This document shows positions 35,035 through 45,683 of a stretch of DNA of 64,000 nt, in pieces. The position numbers and the translations under genes are program-made. The stretch spans positions 124,001 to 188,000 of the forward strand of contig JALAAN010000021.1 in assembly GCA_023078555.1 (NCBI GenBank), written 5' to 3'. Position 1 is the stretch's first letter, and each line of letters starts with the position of its first letter. Source of the stretch: Ulva prolifera (lineage: Eukaryota > Chlorophyta > Ulvophyceae > Ulvales > Ulvaceae). Below the pieces are notes generated by a model. That model searched no databases. It saw only the letters and a program-made list of their open reading frames with translations, and was not told the origin of the DNA.

Positions 35035-38000
35035 TGGCACCGCGGCACGATGCAAACCAGTCGTGTTGACAATGCGCGTGAAGTAGCACGTGCTGGTGCG
35101 CTTTACACGAATGAAGGCGACACGCGACACGTATCACGACGTGGCGGTGTGTGGTGACCGGTGTAATGTGGCTGGCCAGCCACATGGCACGATGCAGGCA
35201 GCTGCTGCCACTCAATTGGTGAACGCCACACACGCATGAGTGAAGTCAGGCACCAAGGCACAGGTTTAGCATGTGCGTGTTGTCGCGATGCGACTGCATA
35301 TCGCCTTGATCACCTTTCGCACGCATCGTGCCCACCGTTGACGCGCATCGGCCGTGCACCACGGCGGGGAGGACACTGCAGTGGAGCTCCATGGAGATGA
35401 CGATCTTTCGATGGATACGAGGCATGCATGTGTGCCAGTTACGGAAGACCATGTGAGGGCATCTGACCGTGAAGGATCTCGATACATGTGTGCGCACAAG
35501 CATCATGTCAGCTGGAGCACACACGCGCATATGCTCACAGCCAGCATTCAATACGCAAACAAACGGAGCTGAAAGTTGGGATGCCACGCTTGATTGCTCT
35601 TGAACGATCTTCAGTGCACGGGGCAAGGCCTCGCAAGGATGTGATGCTGTTCGATCATGCGTATTCTCGGGCAGCCTGAGGACATTCGCGAACTTCTCGG
35701 CCGCATGAGCTCGGAGACGCGCATGTTGATGAACGGCCGCACGTGGGACCACGCCGGCCGTCTCCGGAACGACAGGATGCAGCATGCATGCATGTGTGGC
35801 TGCTACAGCCCCCATGGCGCCCGACCAACGCACCAAAGCGCAATGTACGTGATCATGAAAGCACGGCACTTCGCGTGGTGTCGCGTGGCGTGGTAGCCGC
35901 GTGCGGAGGTCGCGGATCGAGTTGAGGTTGCGAAAGTGGTCGTGCGAATTTGATCTTTGTCGCCAGCTGCAGGCTAGCCATTGAACAGAATGGCATCTGG
36001 TCCGGCTGTTCCCCGTTCTGAACAGACCCAGCACCTCCGCCACGGACGCATATGCGGCGCATGTACGAAAGCGCAGTTGTTGCCGCTGCATTCTTAAGCG
36101 CCACAGAATCGCACCAGTGCAGGTGGGTGGGTGGCAGCCTTCAGTGCCGCGGGATGGTCGAGCCAGCTCACGCGCTCTCGAAGCGTGCGACCGTGCCAGT
36201 CTGCGGGGTTGGTGCGCTCTTCACAGTCGAGATCGAGGCAGTACGTCCTGCAAACAGAACATTATATTCACAAGGTGATGTACCTGCACCTGCCGTGCGC
36301 TGTGCATGCCAGCGGCACATGTGAGCATGCTCATGGTTGAAACGCGAGACTTACAAGTCTCGCATTTTCAATTGTACATGTGGCTTGCAGTGGTCTCCCC
36401 GACCGTGTACTTGGCCAAGCTTGGAGACACTACCTCTGCAATATCTCAGCTGCAGAAATACGCCTGAAGCATGAACTTTCACTATGCACATCCCCTATAC
36501 ACCATACAACAGTTCATCATGCTTTCATGGTGGAGTTCTGCGCGGCCTGATTTGGACTGCGCGACAACAGAGGAGCAATGCCAGGCGCAATCCGTAATGT
36601 GGAACGACTGGCGTAAGGATGGCGGAACTACCAGCCTGGAAAATTATCAACTGCATGCAGCTGCAGAGTCCGTCGATACCCGATGCTGCCATGCGCCAAG
36701 TGACGGCCCGCGACATATCTAAGTATAAGCTTGCTCCATGTCGCAACAGCAGCTGCTGGCTGCAGATCTCCTAGGTATCTGCTGCACCGACCATCGCTGC
36801 GAAGACGTGATAAACTAGCAACAAAAACAAAGAGGATCGTAGTATCTGTCAAACATCCCATCAGCGATCGTTTCGTGGCACTGCAATCGCACAGCAGTCT
36901 CGGTCAGGCGTGCAGCACTCGTGTGGCGCAGGAGACAGGGCAGGGCTTCCGCGCGCGTTGACGAGATACATCAGCACGTGCCAGCGTGAACGCAATCAGA
37001 CACTGTGCTGGCTCATGGTTGCGTGGTCTGAGCCACACCAACTTTGCCTGAGATGGCATTGCGCAGTCCAGGACAGCATGCCGTGCATGGCACCAGCGAG
37101 ATACAGACCGAGCATTGCAGCGTCAGAACACCCAGAACCACCCAGCGCAGGATACGTGTACATTACACCTTCGCACGAGGCTAAATCAGGTTGAGCTGCA
37201 GCAGCCCGCTGTTGCAGCGAGGGCCTGCCGTTGCAATTGCAACTGCTTGCAACGCAGAGCAAGGCGACCAACAGCTGCGACAGTTCAAAAGCAACAGACG
37301 CGTTTTGTATGCAGCTGCTCGGCACACACAGTCAACAGGACACATGTGAAAGCGTCAACTCGCAGAGCGCGGTGCAAGGGCGAGCGCAGCTGTCGGCAGT
37401 CAAGCAGAGCAGGGAGCGCAGCTGCAGCGTGCGCCTGTGCGGCGAGGCGCAGGTACCGCGCACCTTCACGTTGCGCCACAGATCAGTGCGGGTGATAAGT
37501 ATCTTGTGGCGCTTTGCTATGGCCGAGCATGCGCTGGTGCGCGCTAGCAGCAGGGCGTGCTGCGAGAGAGTCGTGCAGAGTTTTCAGGTCCAGACCCGTG
37601 GAAAGAACGTGTCACGGGACAGACGGCCGTCCGAGAATGTTTCGAGAGCATCAATATAAAATACAAGGTACTGCGGACTGGCGTGATCCGTGTATAATGC
37701 TGCTACAATGGATGAGCGCACGTTGAAGTTGCGCGCAAGGATCGAGTTCCAGGATTCCGAGGAACTGTGGCTGCATGCGTTGCCAGTTGCTCTGTCCGCA
37801 TGCATGGGCTGTTCGACCCGGTCCTGGCTACCCAAGTTTTACGGGATGCCGAGCCATCGACTCGCCAGTCGCTTGGCTCTCGTGAATCCCAGCCTTTGGT
37901 CTACACGTTTCCAGGTGGCGGGGTCATGCTATCCGGAGCATTGCATCGATCAGTCGCATGTGTGACTGCCCGAAACGTCAACGAGCCATGTTCATTGTTG

Positions 38001-38315
38001 ACCCGGCCTGTTGCCACGGAACCGGCTGAGTGCGGCTGTGGTGCATCAGCGTACAGAGCACTCGGAACATATTTCGCATCTCACATAGAATAAGTTGAGG
38101 CTGGACGGCAAAAGCTCACTGCGAGTGCCGCAACGAGCGGGCTGTGCATAGGTTGTTATTTTCTGCGGATTTTTTGCAACACGCGATGTCGACGCGTATG
38201 CGGCTGTCGTTGCCCGCAGCTGCAGGTTTACTGTCTCTACGATCGCCACTGAATGCAAAGATTTGAGATGGCGTCGTAGTGGGGATTGCGTGCTCACGAG
38301 CGAGCAGTATTGCTA

Positions 38316-38590
38316 TTACAAAAGAGTGAACGGGAGAAAACAAACACTGAAACCGAATCTCATCCGCATCAACATCAACAGGACGCGATCCTGCCGGACT
38401 GAGTTGTGAGTGCGGTTGTAGTGTTCGTGTGTGTGTGTGGGTGTATGTTGCAGTTGATTCGGATGAGATTCGGTTTCAGTGTTTGTTTTCTCCCGTTCAC
38501 TCTTTTGTAAATACATCAACATACACTCACACACACCCGAACACAACAACCGCACGCACAACTCAGTCCGGCAGGATCGCGTCCTCCAGG
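38316..38590. repeat. Interleaved inverted repeats (X Y X' Y')
   Basis: Arm X at 38316-38365 is a perfect 50-bp inverted match to 38461-38510. Between them lies segment Y (about 38380-38458), whose inverted copy Y' lies outside the X pair at about 38514-38586 with a few mismatches. A simple fold-back would be X Y Y' X'; here the two inverted pairs alternate. Arm X starts TTACAAAAGAGTGAACGGGA and recurs in part at 34.6 kb. Confidence 0.85.
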
Positions 38591-39975
38591 CCCGCATCAT
38601 ACCGCAACCCCTGCTCCAGAGAGATGACAAGCCCAGAGCGAGCAGTTGCTTTCGCGCAGCGTTAGACGCGTACGAGCATTGTCCACACATAGGCGTGCCC
38701 ACAGTAGAGCCGAAGCGCGCTGCGGCACGTTGGAAAATGCAGTATGCGAAGTGAAGATGACAGCCCTGTAGCGCGTGGCCCTCGCGTACGTGCACGCATG
38801 CCCTACGAAAGGGGCAAAGAGAGCATTTGAATGCGTTCGCAACGTCTGGCACTCACCCATCCCGCTTGCCTGCTTGAATCAAGCACGGCGATGCGTTTGT
38901 TGTTTCCCAAGTTGCTCACGATTTGAGGCCATGCGGCAGGGCCATACGCACGGTCGGGCTTTACAGGAAGCCCCGCGACAAGTCCGCACTGCGACGAAAC
39001 GTCTAACAAACCGCTGCTTTCCACGACGTTCTGACCAGACTATCGCCATATCAAATCATGCATGATCAATATTTGCATTATTCAGCTGCGTTGCATTCTT
39101 CTTGCCGCAGGCGCGTGATGCATACCCCCGTAGCCGAATCCAGGGTTTAAACGTTAACGTATGCAAACGTTTGCATCGAGCAGCGTGGTGGGAGATTTGT
39201 CTACTGAGCAGATGGGTGGGTCAGATGACGGCCGCAATACTTCATTGCTTTGGTATGCTCATCGTTTGGGATGAACATGCACTACCGGGCGCACGAAGCG
39301 CGCCATGGTGGCGGTAGTCGGTGGTGGTGTCAATGCATTGCAATGCTGTGCATGCTCCATGCGCATGCATGATCTGAGCCTTGCCGCTGACGTAACAAAT
39401 CACGAGGATTGCCCCCTTTGCCATGGTCAGGTGACGTGACCTGCTGTGTCGGAGGGCTTGTGGCGCGTGCTGACTGCCTTCGAGAGGCAGGAGATAGCCA
39501 CAGCTGATAGTTCATGAACTATAGACCAGAGGCGAGGCATAAGCCACAGAGGAACACATATAGGCAAGGAATATGCCACACGAAGCTTTCTCACGAGGAT
39601 GAACTTAGCTCAGTACCGCGCGGCTCCCTTGGCAGGACAGGGCATGCAGTACAGCAACCGTCCGCCGCGGGCAGTACCCTGATAGCCACTTGATTATGTC
39701 TACAGGAGACGTATGGAGTCAGAGACGTCAACATCCGCACAATGCAGTGTTACAAGGACAAAGGCAGCAAGTCGGGCAGCACCGCGAAAGGAGCAAGCAG
39801 ACGAAGCAAATTTATAAATTTAAACACCAAGACACCCACGAACATCTAACCCATCACCGGCGTAGCAAGCGACACAGATCCGCAGACCGCCAAGCACACA
39901 CCCACACACCAGCACACACACGCACAGGGGCTTGCCCCCAATGCCCTGGTCACATCATGCCACGATGATACATAT

Positions 39976-42180
39976 GTGCAGGGCGACGCGGAGAGCGTCG
40001 TGGCGGCTGCGAATGCCATCCTCTCGCGGCACAAGTGCAACCGCGCAAAAACGGTCGTGTACTGCGCGGACCCTGAGAAGGCGCGCCGTGTGGCGGCGCA
40101 GCTGCGGGCCTCGGTGGCCCCGGAGGGGCTCCTTGTGTGCGGCACCCCGCTTGGCACACAGGCATTCGTCGACGCCCACGTGCGGCAGCGCTGCCAGCGG
40201 ACTGTGGAGCTCATCGACAAGCTCGTGGGACTGCCGCTGCAGTCCCAGTCGAAGTGGGCGGTCCTTTTCCACTGCCTGCAGAATAGGGAGGCGCATCTCC
40301 AGAACACGCCGTGGACTGCGCTCCGGGAACACCTGCCAGCTGTAGAAGAGGCTACGCTGCGTGGCCTTTGCAGCATTATCGGTGTGTCTGATTTGACCCC
40401 GGCACAGGCCGAGCAGGCCATCCTGCCTCACCGCCACGGCGGCATGGGGCTCCGGCACTGCTGCGAGGACGTCGCGGATGCGGCGCGCATGTCGTCCGCC
40501 GCGCTGGCTCAATGCGCCCTCGCCGACGGTGTCGAGCGCGGCATGCCGTTCCGGGGCTGCGCAGCCGTTGAGATGCAGCAAGTGCTCGACAGACTCCGTC
40601 TGACATGGAGTGTCCACATCCCCGAGATCGCCAACAGTCCTGCGGGCGCTGCGAACTGGGCAGTTGACGAATCGGCAAAGGTGCGGCTGACCCAACTGCA
40701 GCGCGCGCTCGCCCGGGCAGAGGCTGACGGGCGCAAAGCTGCGGTCTTCCAGGCGCTGCTCGTGGCCACGAATGGCCGCTCCGCCCAGATTGCAGCAGGG
40801 GCTCGGGCGACAATGGCCCGCCTGCGCAGCTGCATGGGCGCCATCGCGTCGGCGTGGCTCATGGCGCTCCCGGGCCCCGTCACGGGCCTGTCCGACATGG
40901 AGTTCGGCGTATGCGCCCGCTTGAGGCTGGGCGAGGCCCTGCTGCCGAGCCTGAGCGACGACGGTGACTGCCCCTGTGGCCGCAGCGGGGAGTCCGGCAC
41001 CCACTCGCTGGTCTGTAAGTCGCTGTGGGGGACTGTGGTCGCCCGCCACAACCTGCTCGTTGAGGCGTGGCGTCGCGTCATCGCGCGCGGCGGCATCGCC
41101 TCCGCGGTGGAACCGCATCCCGCAAGGCCTCGGCCGTGGCCTCTCGGCACACCCAGCAGCAACCCGCACGTCACCATCCGCCACGCCCTCACTCGCCCAG
41201 GCCTCGGCCGCGCCCGCAACCTCTCATGGCGCCCAGGCTCTGCCCTCCATCTTCCCTGTGGCTGCTCCCGCAAGCACTGCCGACACCAATGCCGCGGTGC
41301 TCGGCGCTGTCGTCCTCTGCGCCGCTGCCATCCGCGCGCAGTCGCCCTGCGCCCGCGACGCGGCCGACCCCTGGCCAGCTCTCCCTGCAACAGCTCAGCC
41401 TGTCTCCGACACCTCCCCTGCCTCGGCCGCGCCCGCTCCCTCCCATGGCGCCCAGGCTCCCCCTCCTGTCACGTACGCGGCTGCTGTCTCTGCCTCAGGG
41501 TGTGCTCCCTGGGTCACACCTGCCCCCGACGCCGGCCCGTCCCCCACCCCGGCTGAGCCCGGCGCGGCGCCGACGCCGGCGCCGGCGGCGGCGGGCGACG
41601 AGCGCGACGCCCCTGAGCTCCAACGGCCTCTGGCTGCCGGACGGTGTTCGCGGCGATCGGACAACGCCCGGAGTGCCCCTTCGGCTCCTCCTCCCCGGTC
41701 GCGCAGAGGCGCTCAGCGCGGTGACATTCTCGCGTTCTTCCCTGGCTCGCCGGTGATCGGCGATGTGTGCGTATCTCACCCGCTGGCTGGCTCGAATGTC
41801 CGCTCGGCGGCGACCTGTGAAGGCGCCGCCGCGGCGCAAGCCGACCAGCGCAAGCGCGACAAATATGGCCGTGCGGGCTCTGGCGCATTCACCCTGGTGC
41901 CACTCTCTCACGAGACGTACGGGAGGATTGGCCCAGCTGGCTAGCCGCGTTCGCCTTCCTGAACCGGCTTGCCGACCTTGCTGCGGGTTCGGGCGCCGCC
42001 TCCCGGCGGCTGTTCTTGGAGAATGCGATGCGCGACCTGTCCACGACGCTGTGCCGCGCGGTGGCTCGGCAGGTGCATGCCGCTGCCCCGCTGATGGCGC
42101 GTCATGCGGGCAAGGCTGTTTTGACGGGGCTGTCGGTCCCGTCCGATGACCTCACGCCGCTCACGGGCCACCCGGCTTGA
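39976..42180 (+). pseudogene. 5'-truncated LINE-type reverse-transcriptase fragment, frameshifted
   Basis: This is the C-terminal half of a non-LTR retrotransposon protein. Visible parts, in order, are a post-RT region (VVYCADPEKARRVA, VCGTPLGTQAFVDAHV, ILPHRHGGMGLRHC), a Cys/His cluster CPCGRSGESGTHSLVC followed by RHN at about 40970-41055, a long Pro/Ala-rich stretch, then GDILAFFPGSPVIGDVCVSHPLA, GAAAAQADQRKRDKYG and a C-terminal LAAFAFLNRLADLAAG...SRRLFLENAMRDLS. The last two segments look like the restriction-like-endonuclease end of such elements. The catalytic RT core is absent and the frame changes at about 41110 and again near 41940, so the copy is dead. 5' truncation is typical of LINE insertion. 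The exact 5' junction and a target duplication were not found. Confidence 0.75.
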
Positions 42181-42521
42181 GCGGCGCTGCGCACCCGCCC
42201 GGGCTGCGTGGTGGGCAGTTGCCGCTGCGTGTGCGCTCGCAGCCTTGTCCGCTTTATTGTGGTGACGGCTCGGGCGTGCCGCGTTTCGCTGGTGTCTTCC
42301 CCGTGCGCCTGTGTGTGGCCCGCCGTTGGGGCGCGGCCGGGTGGTTTGGGCGGGCTGGGCTGGCCTCTGGGGGTTGCGGGTGTGGGTTTGCGGGCGGGCG
42401 GGCACTAGGAGAATGGTGACATTCCGGGGCGGAACCGAAGGCGTTCCGCTGACAGAGGAACGTTCCTACGAGGCTCTTGACCTTCCGCCTGCGTGCGCAT
42501 GCTTCACAAGGAACGATGGTG

Positions 42522-42641
42522 GCGGAATGTCCTATGGCTTCCTTGGTGGCCGCGGAATGTCCGATGGCTTCCTTGGTGGCCGCGGAATGTCCTATGGCTT
42601 CCTTGGTTGCCGCGGTATGTCCTATGGCATCCTGGGCAACA
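42522..42641. repeat. 30-bp tandem repeat, four copies (subterminal)
   Basis: Units start at 42522, 42552, 42582 and 42612 with core GCGGAATGTCC...GGCTTCCTTGG. The position about 120-240 bp inside the CACTA end fits subterminal transposase-binding repeats; that role is inferred. Confidence 0.9.
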
Positions 42642-43564
42642 GCGCTGACAGGAACGTGTGCTCTTCCATACCGCGAGACCAGGCCAAGCAGTCTCCGCAG
42701 ATGAAGAACACTGGAAAGCCATTGCAAGCTGTTGCGAAAGCTACAGCGCACATGCAGGTCCGGCAGACCGAGCTTGGAAATGTGTTGACACATTATGTTG
42801 GAAAGGAGTGAGCACAGCAGGATGTAAATGCGACGCACATATGCGTCGAGGATTCGCCTTATAGGCTGGTGCAACGCTGGATTGCCTGGGCAAGATATGG
42901 ACCTCATTCGGAATTTGGATCTGGCAGGGGGTCAACCACTCCCGCTACATGGTGGGCCCACCTACGGCGCGCAAGATCGGCTGCGATTTTGGCCGCTTGG
43001 GGAAGACTTTGGCTATTTTCTATGTTGAATGGGGATTCGTAGTGTGTCATCTCACTCGGGTGGGGAAAATGGCCCATGATCGTCCATATGGCTCGTCTGG
43101 TTGGAGAAAATCGGCCTTTCGCGACGCTGGCTCCCCAACCGGCCCAGACGCTCAGTCGCCTCCCCAAACCTCCCCAAACGTTCGCAGGCGTCCCCAAACG
43201 CCTTTAACATGAGCTCTGTAAAGCTCTTGTTGGTGATCGCAAGGCTGTATGTGCATTTTTTTCGATGGTGAGGCTTCACGAAGCTGTATACGGCTGAGTT
43301 TCCTGGAGGCTGGCCACACAGTGACGCACGCTATGCAATTTGAGTCGTATTGACCCCTCTAATCATGCTGGATAGGTCCGAATCTCTGGATATCCGGCCA
43401 GGGCGTCCTACCTGCGATCTGTGTGTATGTCAAGACGCGTGTTAGTCTCATCGAGTGTGCACAGGGGTTAATGCGCGTGCCTGAGCTGGTAAGCATGCTG
43501 ACTGTGCATGACGACGTGGAGGGGAGCGTACCTTGCCAACGCGTAAAGTCGCGCGGCAGAAATG

Positions 43565-43628
43565 AAAGTAAGAATTGAACCGGTGACCTCATGAGTACAC
43601 ACTACATGCTCTACCACTGGGGCTCACC
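43565..43628 (-). other. tRNA-like sequence with A and B boxes in TRIM LTR (3' LTR copy)
   Basis: Read on the minus strand, the D-arm-like AGTGGTAGAGC (A box region) is followed after exactly 26 nt by GGTTCAATTC (B box), so GAGC at tRNA positions 22-25 and GGTTC from position 52 fall at canonical tRNA spacing. AGGTC also sits at the variable-loop position. The acceptor stem and most of the T stem do not pair, so it is not a functional tRNA but a tRNA-derived segment with a possible pol III promoter. Confidence 0.75.
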
Positions 43629-44125
43629 TGAAGCAACGAGTCCTTTGTTAGATGTCTCCTCCCTTGATTATGTCATCTATATTCTTGGATCCCCAGATAT
43701 GGATATCCCACAACACTTCCCCCCTTAACGAGGATCGAGCGTAGGGAGATCCAGATCTGATAATTGTGGGATATCTTCGATACTCCTGATGGAATGTTGG
43801 AACCTTCTCTTCGCGTCCCGAGTCCACGGGGGCCCAACCCGCTGTAACCGAACTCATATAACTGGGACTCCCTTAAGCTCGAGAGCTATGCTGACTGGGA
43901 TGCGATCGCTCGGGAGGAGCTCACACAGCGGAAGGTGTAATGAAGATGGAAGATGTAAGGCAGATTACGAAGTCTGCTCACCGATACCTGTCAAGACGCG
44001 TGTTAGTCTCATCGAGTGTGCACAGGGGTTAATGCGCGTGCCTGAGCTGGTAAGCATGCTGACTGTGCATGACGACGTGGAGGGGAGCGTACCTTGCCAA
44101 CGCGTAAAGTCGCGCGGCAGAAATG

Positions 44126-44189
44126 AAAGTAAGAATTGAACCGGTGACCTCATGAGTACACACTACATGCTCTACCACTGGGGCTCACC
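44126..44189 (-). other. tRNA-like sequence with A and B boxes in TRIM LTR (5' LTR copy)
   Basis: The same tRNA-like segment, identical in the second LTR. In element orientation this is the upstream LTR, where a pol III promoter would transcribe into the element. Confidence 0.75.
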
Positions 44190-44756
44190 TGAAGCAACGA
44201 GTCCTTTGTTAGATGTCTCCTCCCTTGATTATGTCATCTATATTCTTGGATCCCCAGATATGGATATCCCACAACAGTGTAGCATGGGATAGTGGCTCAA
44301 ACTGAATTATACACGAGATATCAAAGCTTCACTGCCTGATCGTGATTGATCGTCACTCTCGTAGAACGTTTGACATCGGCATGGGGCGCATGAGTATCTT
44401 GATTCCTGTGACAGGCCTGACAGGCCCTTGTGATGGAGCATGATCCGGAGCTCTGCAGTCCACCTGCTAGGTGTGTACTTCTCAAAAAAGACGTCAGCGT
44501 AGGTATGCTTAGGTCATCTTTTGCGTAGTGTCACTGGAGACGTGTTGAGTTACTCTGGCCTGCTGTGATCATGCCTCGCCATTGTACACTAATGAATCAT
44601 TTCAATAGAGCGGTGGATGCTGGATACACGGTGGATACATCATTGATGCGCATTTGCGGTATCATTAGAGTGACATGCTGTGAAATAAGGTGTAGATGTG
44701 ACGGTGCATTACAAAACATGGGCATTCCCCATTGCACATAAAATTGAGGCAGGGTC

Positions 44757-44798
44757 CTTCAACACGCAATATTCAACACGCAATATTCAACACGCAAT
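44757..44798. repeat. 14-bp tandem repeat, three copies
   Basis: Three perfect copies of TTCAACACGCAATA in the interior of the 2260-bp element. Confidence 0.9.
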
Positions 44799-45224
44799 AT
44801 GCTGCCAATCAATGCTGACATTTCGCCTGACCAGTGCGTGAGCGCCCCGCCGTTGAATAGTGCCGCACTTGCCGAACGCTACCCACAAATGTGACAGAAG
44901 CAATATGTCATAACCCGGTGAGTATCATAGCATATTTTGAGTGTGCTACGTGTTCTCGATGCAATGGCACACGTTTGGGCATGAACGACCCTCGTTTGGG
45001 GAAAAGCGCGGAAATTCGACAAAACCCGGGATTGCGATGGGGAGACTCCCCAACAGCGAGATGACACACTACGAATCCCCATTCAACATAGACAATAGCC
45101 AAAGTCTTCCCCAAGCGGCCAAAATCGCAGCCGACCTTGCGCGCCGTAGGTGGGCCCACCATGTAGCGGGAGTGGTTGACCCCCTGATCTGGCCTGCTAA
45201 TGGTCGGTGTGGCACCTTCTAGGT

Positions 45225-45404
45225 CAGCGCCCGTGTGCCCAGTCAGCACCTTTGTGGAATGGTCGGTGCCTCACCAACCATTCTGTATGCGAGCAATGCA
45301 TGTGCCCCTTCTAGTCCGCTCTGGGGCAGCGCCCGTGTGCCCAGTCAGCACCTTCGTGGAATGTTCGGTGCCTCACCAACCATTCTGTATGCGAGCAATG
45401 CATG
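45225..45404. repeat. 78-bp direct repeat, 102-bp period
   Basis: Copies at 45225-45302 and 45327-45404 differ at few positions. They lie between the nested element and the start of passenger gene A, probably in subterminal or promoter DNA of CACTA copy A. Confidence 0.88.
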
Positions 45405-45683
45405 AGCCCGGCTGATCAAGTGTCGACAGGATGCCCACGAGCACCGAGTATCGACTGCTGAACTCTGGAGTGAGCGTGGTACCTTCCAAGCTTCCCTGAG
45501 CGCTGTGAGTCGCTTCAGACGAGGCATGGTTGTTGTCGCGTGACCGCAGTCTCCTCACGGCATTGATATAGACTCAGAGTTGTGTATCTATCGCTGGTAT
45601 CGTCCTGGCGTCTACTGCGGCTAGCTGATTGTGTGCTGCGTCCCGAAAGATTTTTCAGATAATTTCGAAAAGTGTTGTAGAAG

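Larger units (their letters stand above)
34410..39975. other. Gene-poor region with fold-back repeats and microsatellite
   Basis: No recognisable gene. Open stretches such as 36091-35246 (minus) lack any motif I know and overlap equally open stretches on the other strand. The region contains the (AT)n tract, a fold-back fragment at 34.6 kb and a complex inverted repeat at 38.3-38.6 kb, listed separately. Confidence 0.5.
43423..44281 (-). mobile_element. TRIM: miniature LTR retrotransposon with tRNA-like module in its LTRs
   Basis: LTRs at 43428-43715 and 43989-44276 are both 288 bp, look identical, and start TGT and end ACA. The 5-bp duplication GTGTA flanks the element (43423-43427, 44277-44281). 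The internal region is only 273 bp and non-coding. Orientation is minus: read that way, the purine tract AAGGGGGGAAG directly precedes the 3' LTR (43428-43715), and GGTATCGGTGAGC follows the 5' LTR, resembling an initiator-Met-type primer site imperfectly. These features define a complete terminal-repeat retrotransposon in miniature. Near-identical LTRs mean recent insertion. It encodes no protein, so it depends on an unseen autonomous partner. Confidence 0.93.
42918..45193. mobile_element. Non-autonomous DNA transposon, 2260 bp, 128-bp TIRs, 8-bp TSD
   Basis: The element spans 42926-45185. Its termini begin AGGGGGTCAACCACTCCCGC and are inverted copies over 128 bp (42926-43053 and 45058-45185) with only a couple of mismatches seen. 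The direct repeat GATCTGGC flanks it at 42918-42925 and 45186-45193. An 8-bp duplication fits hAT or KDZ/Zisupton-type transposases, not CACTA (2-3 bp). No transposase is encoded. It inserted into CACTA copy A and later received a TRIM element. Confidence 0.88.

Noticed and set aside
35246..36091. 281-codon minus-strand open frame
   Set aside because: No motif or coding-like composition; competing open frames on the other strand.
43428..44276. Two copies read as a tandem SINE rather than an LTR element
   Set aside because: Equal 288-bp repeats with TGT/ACA ends, one shared 5-bp duplication around the pair, and a polypurine tract fit one LTR element, not two SINE insertions.
42918..45193. Considered as the terminal repeats of a CACTA element
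   Set aside because: Ends are AGGGGG and not CACTA, and the target duplication is 8 bp, not 2-3 bp.
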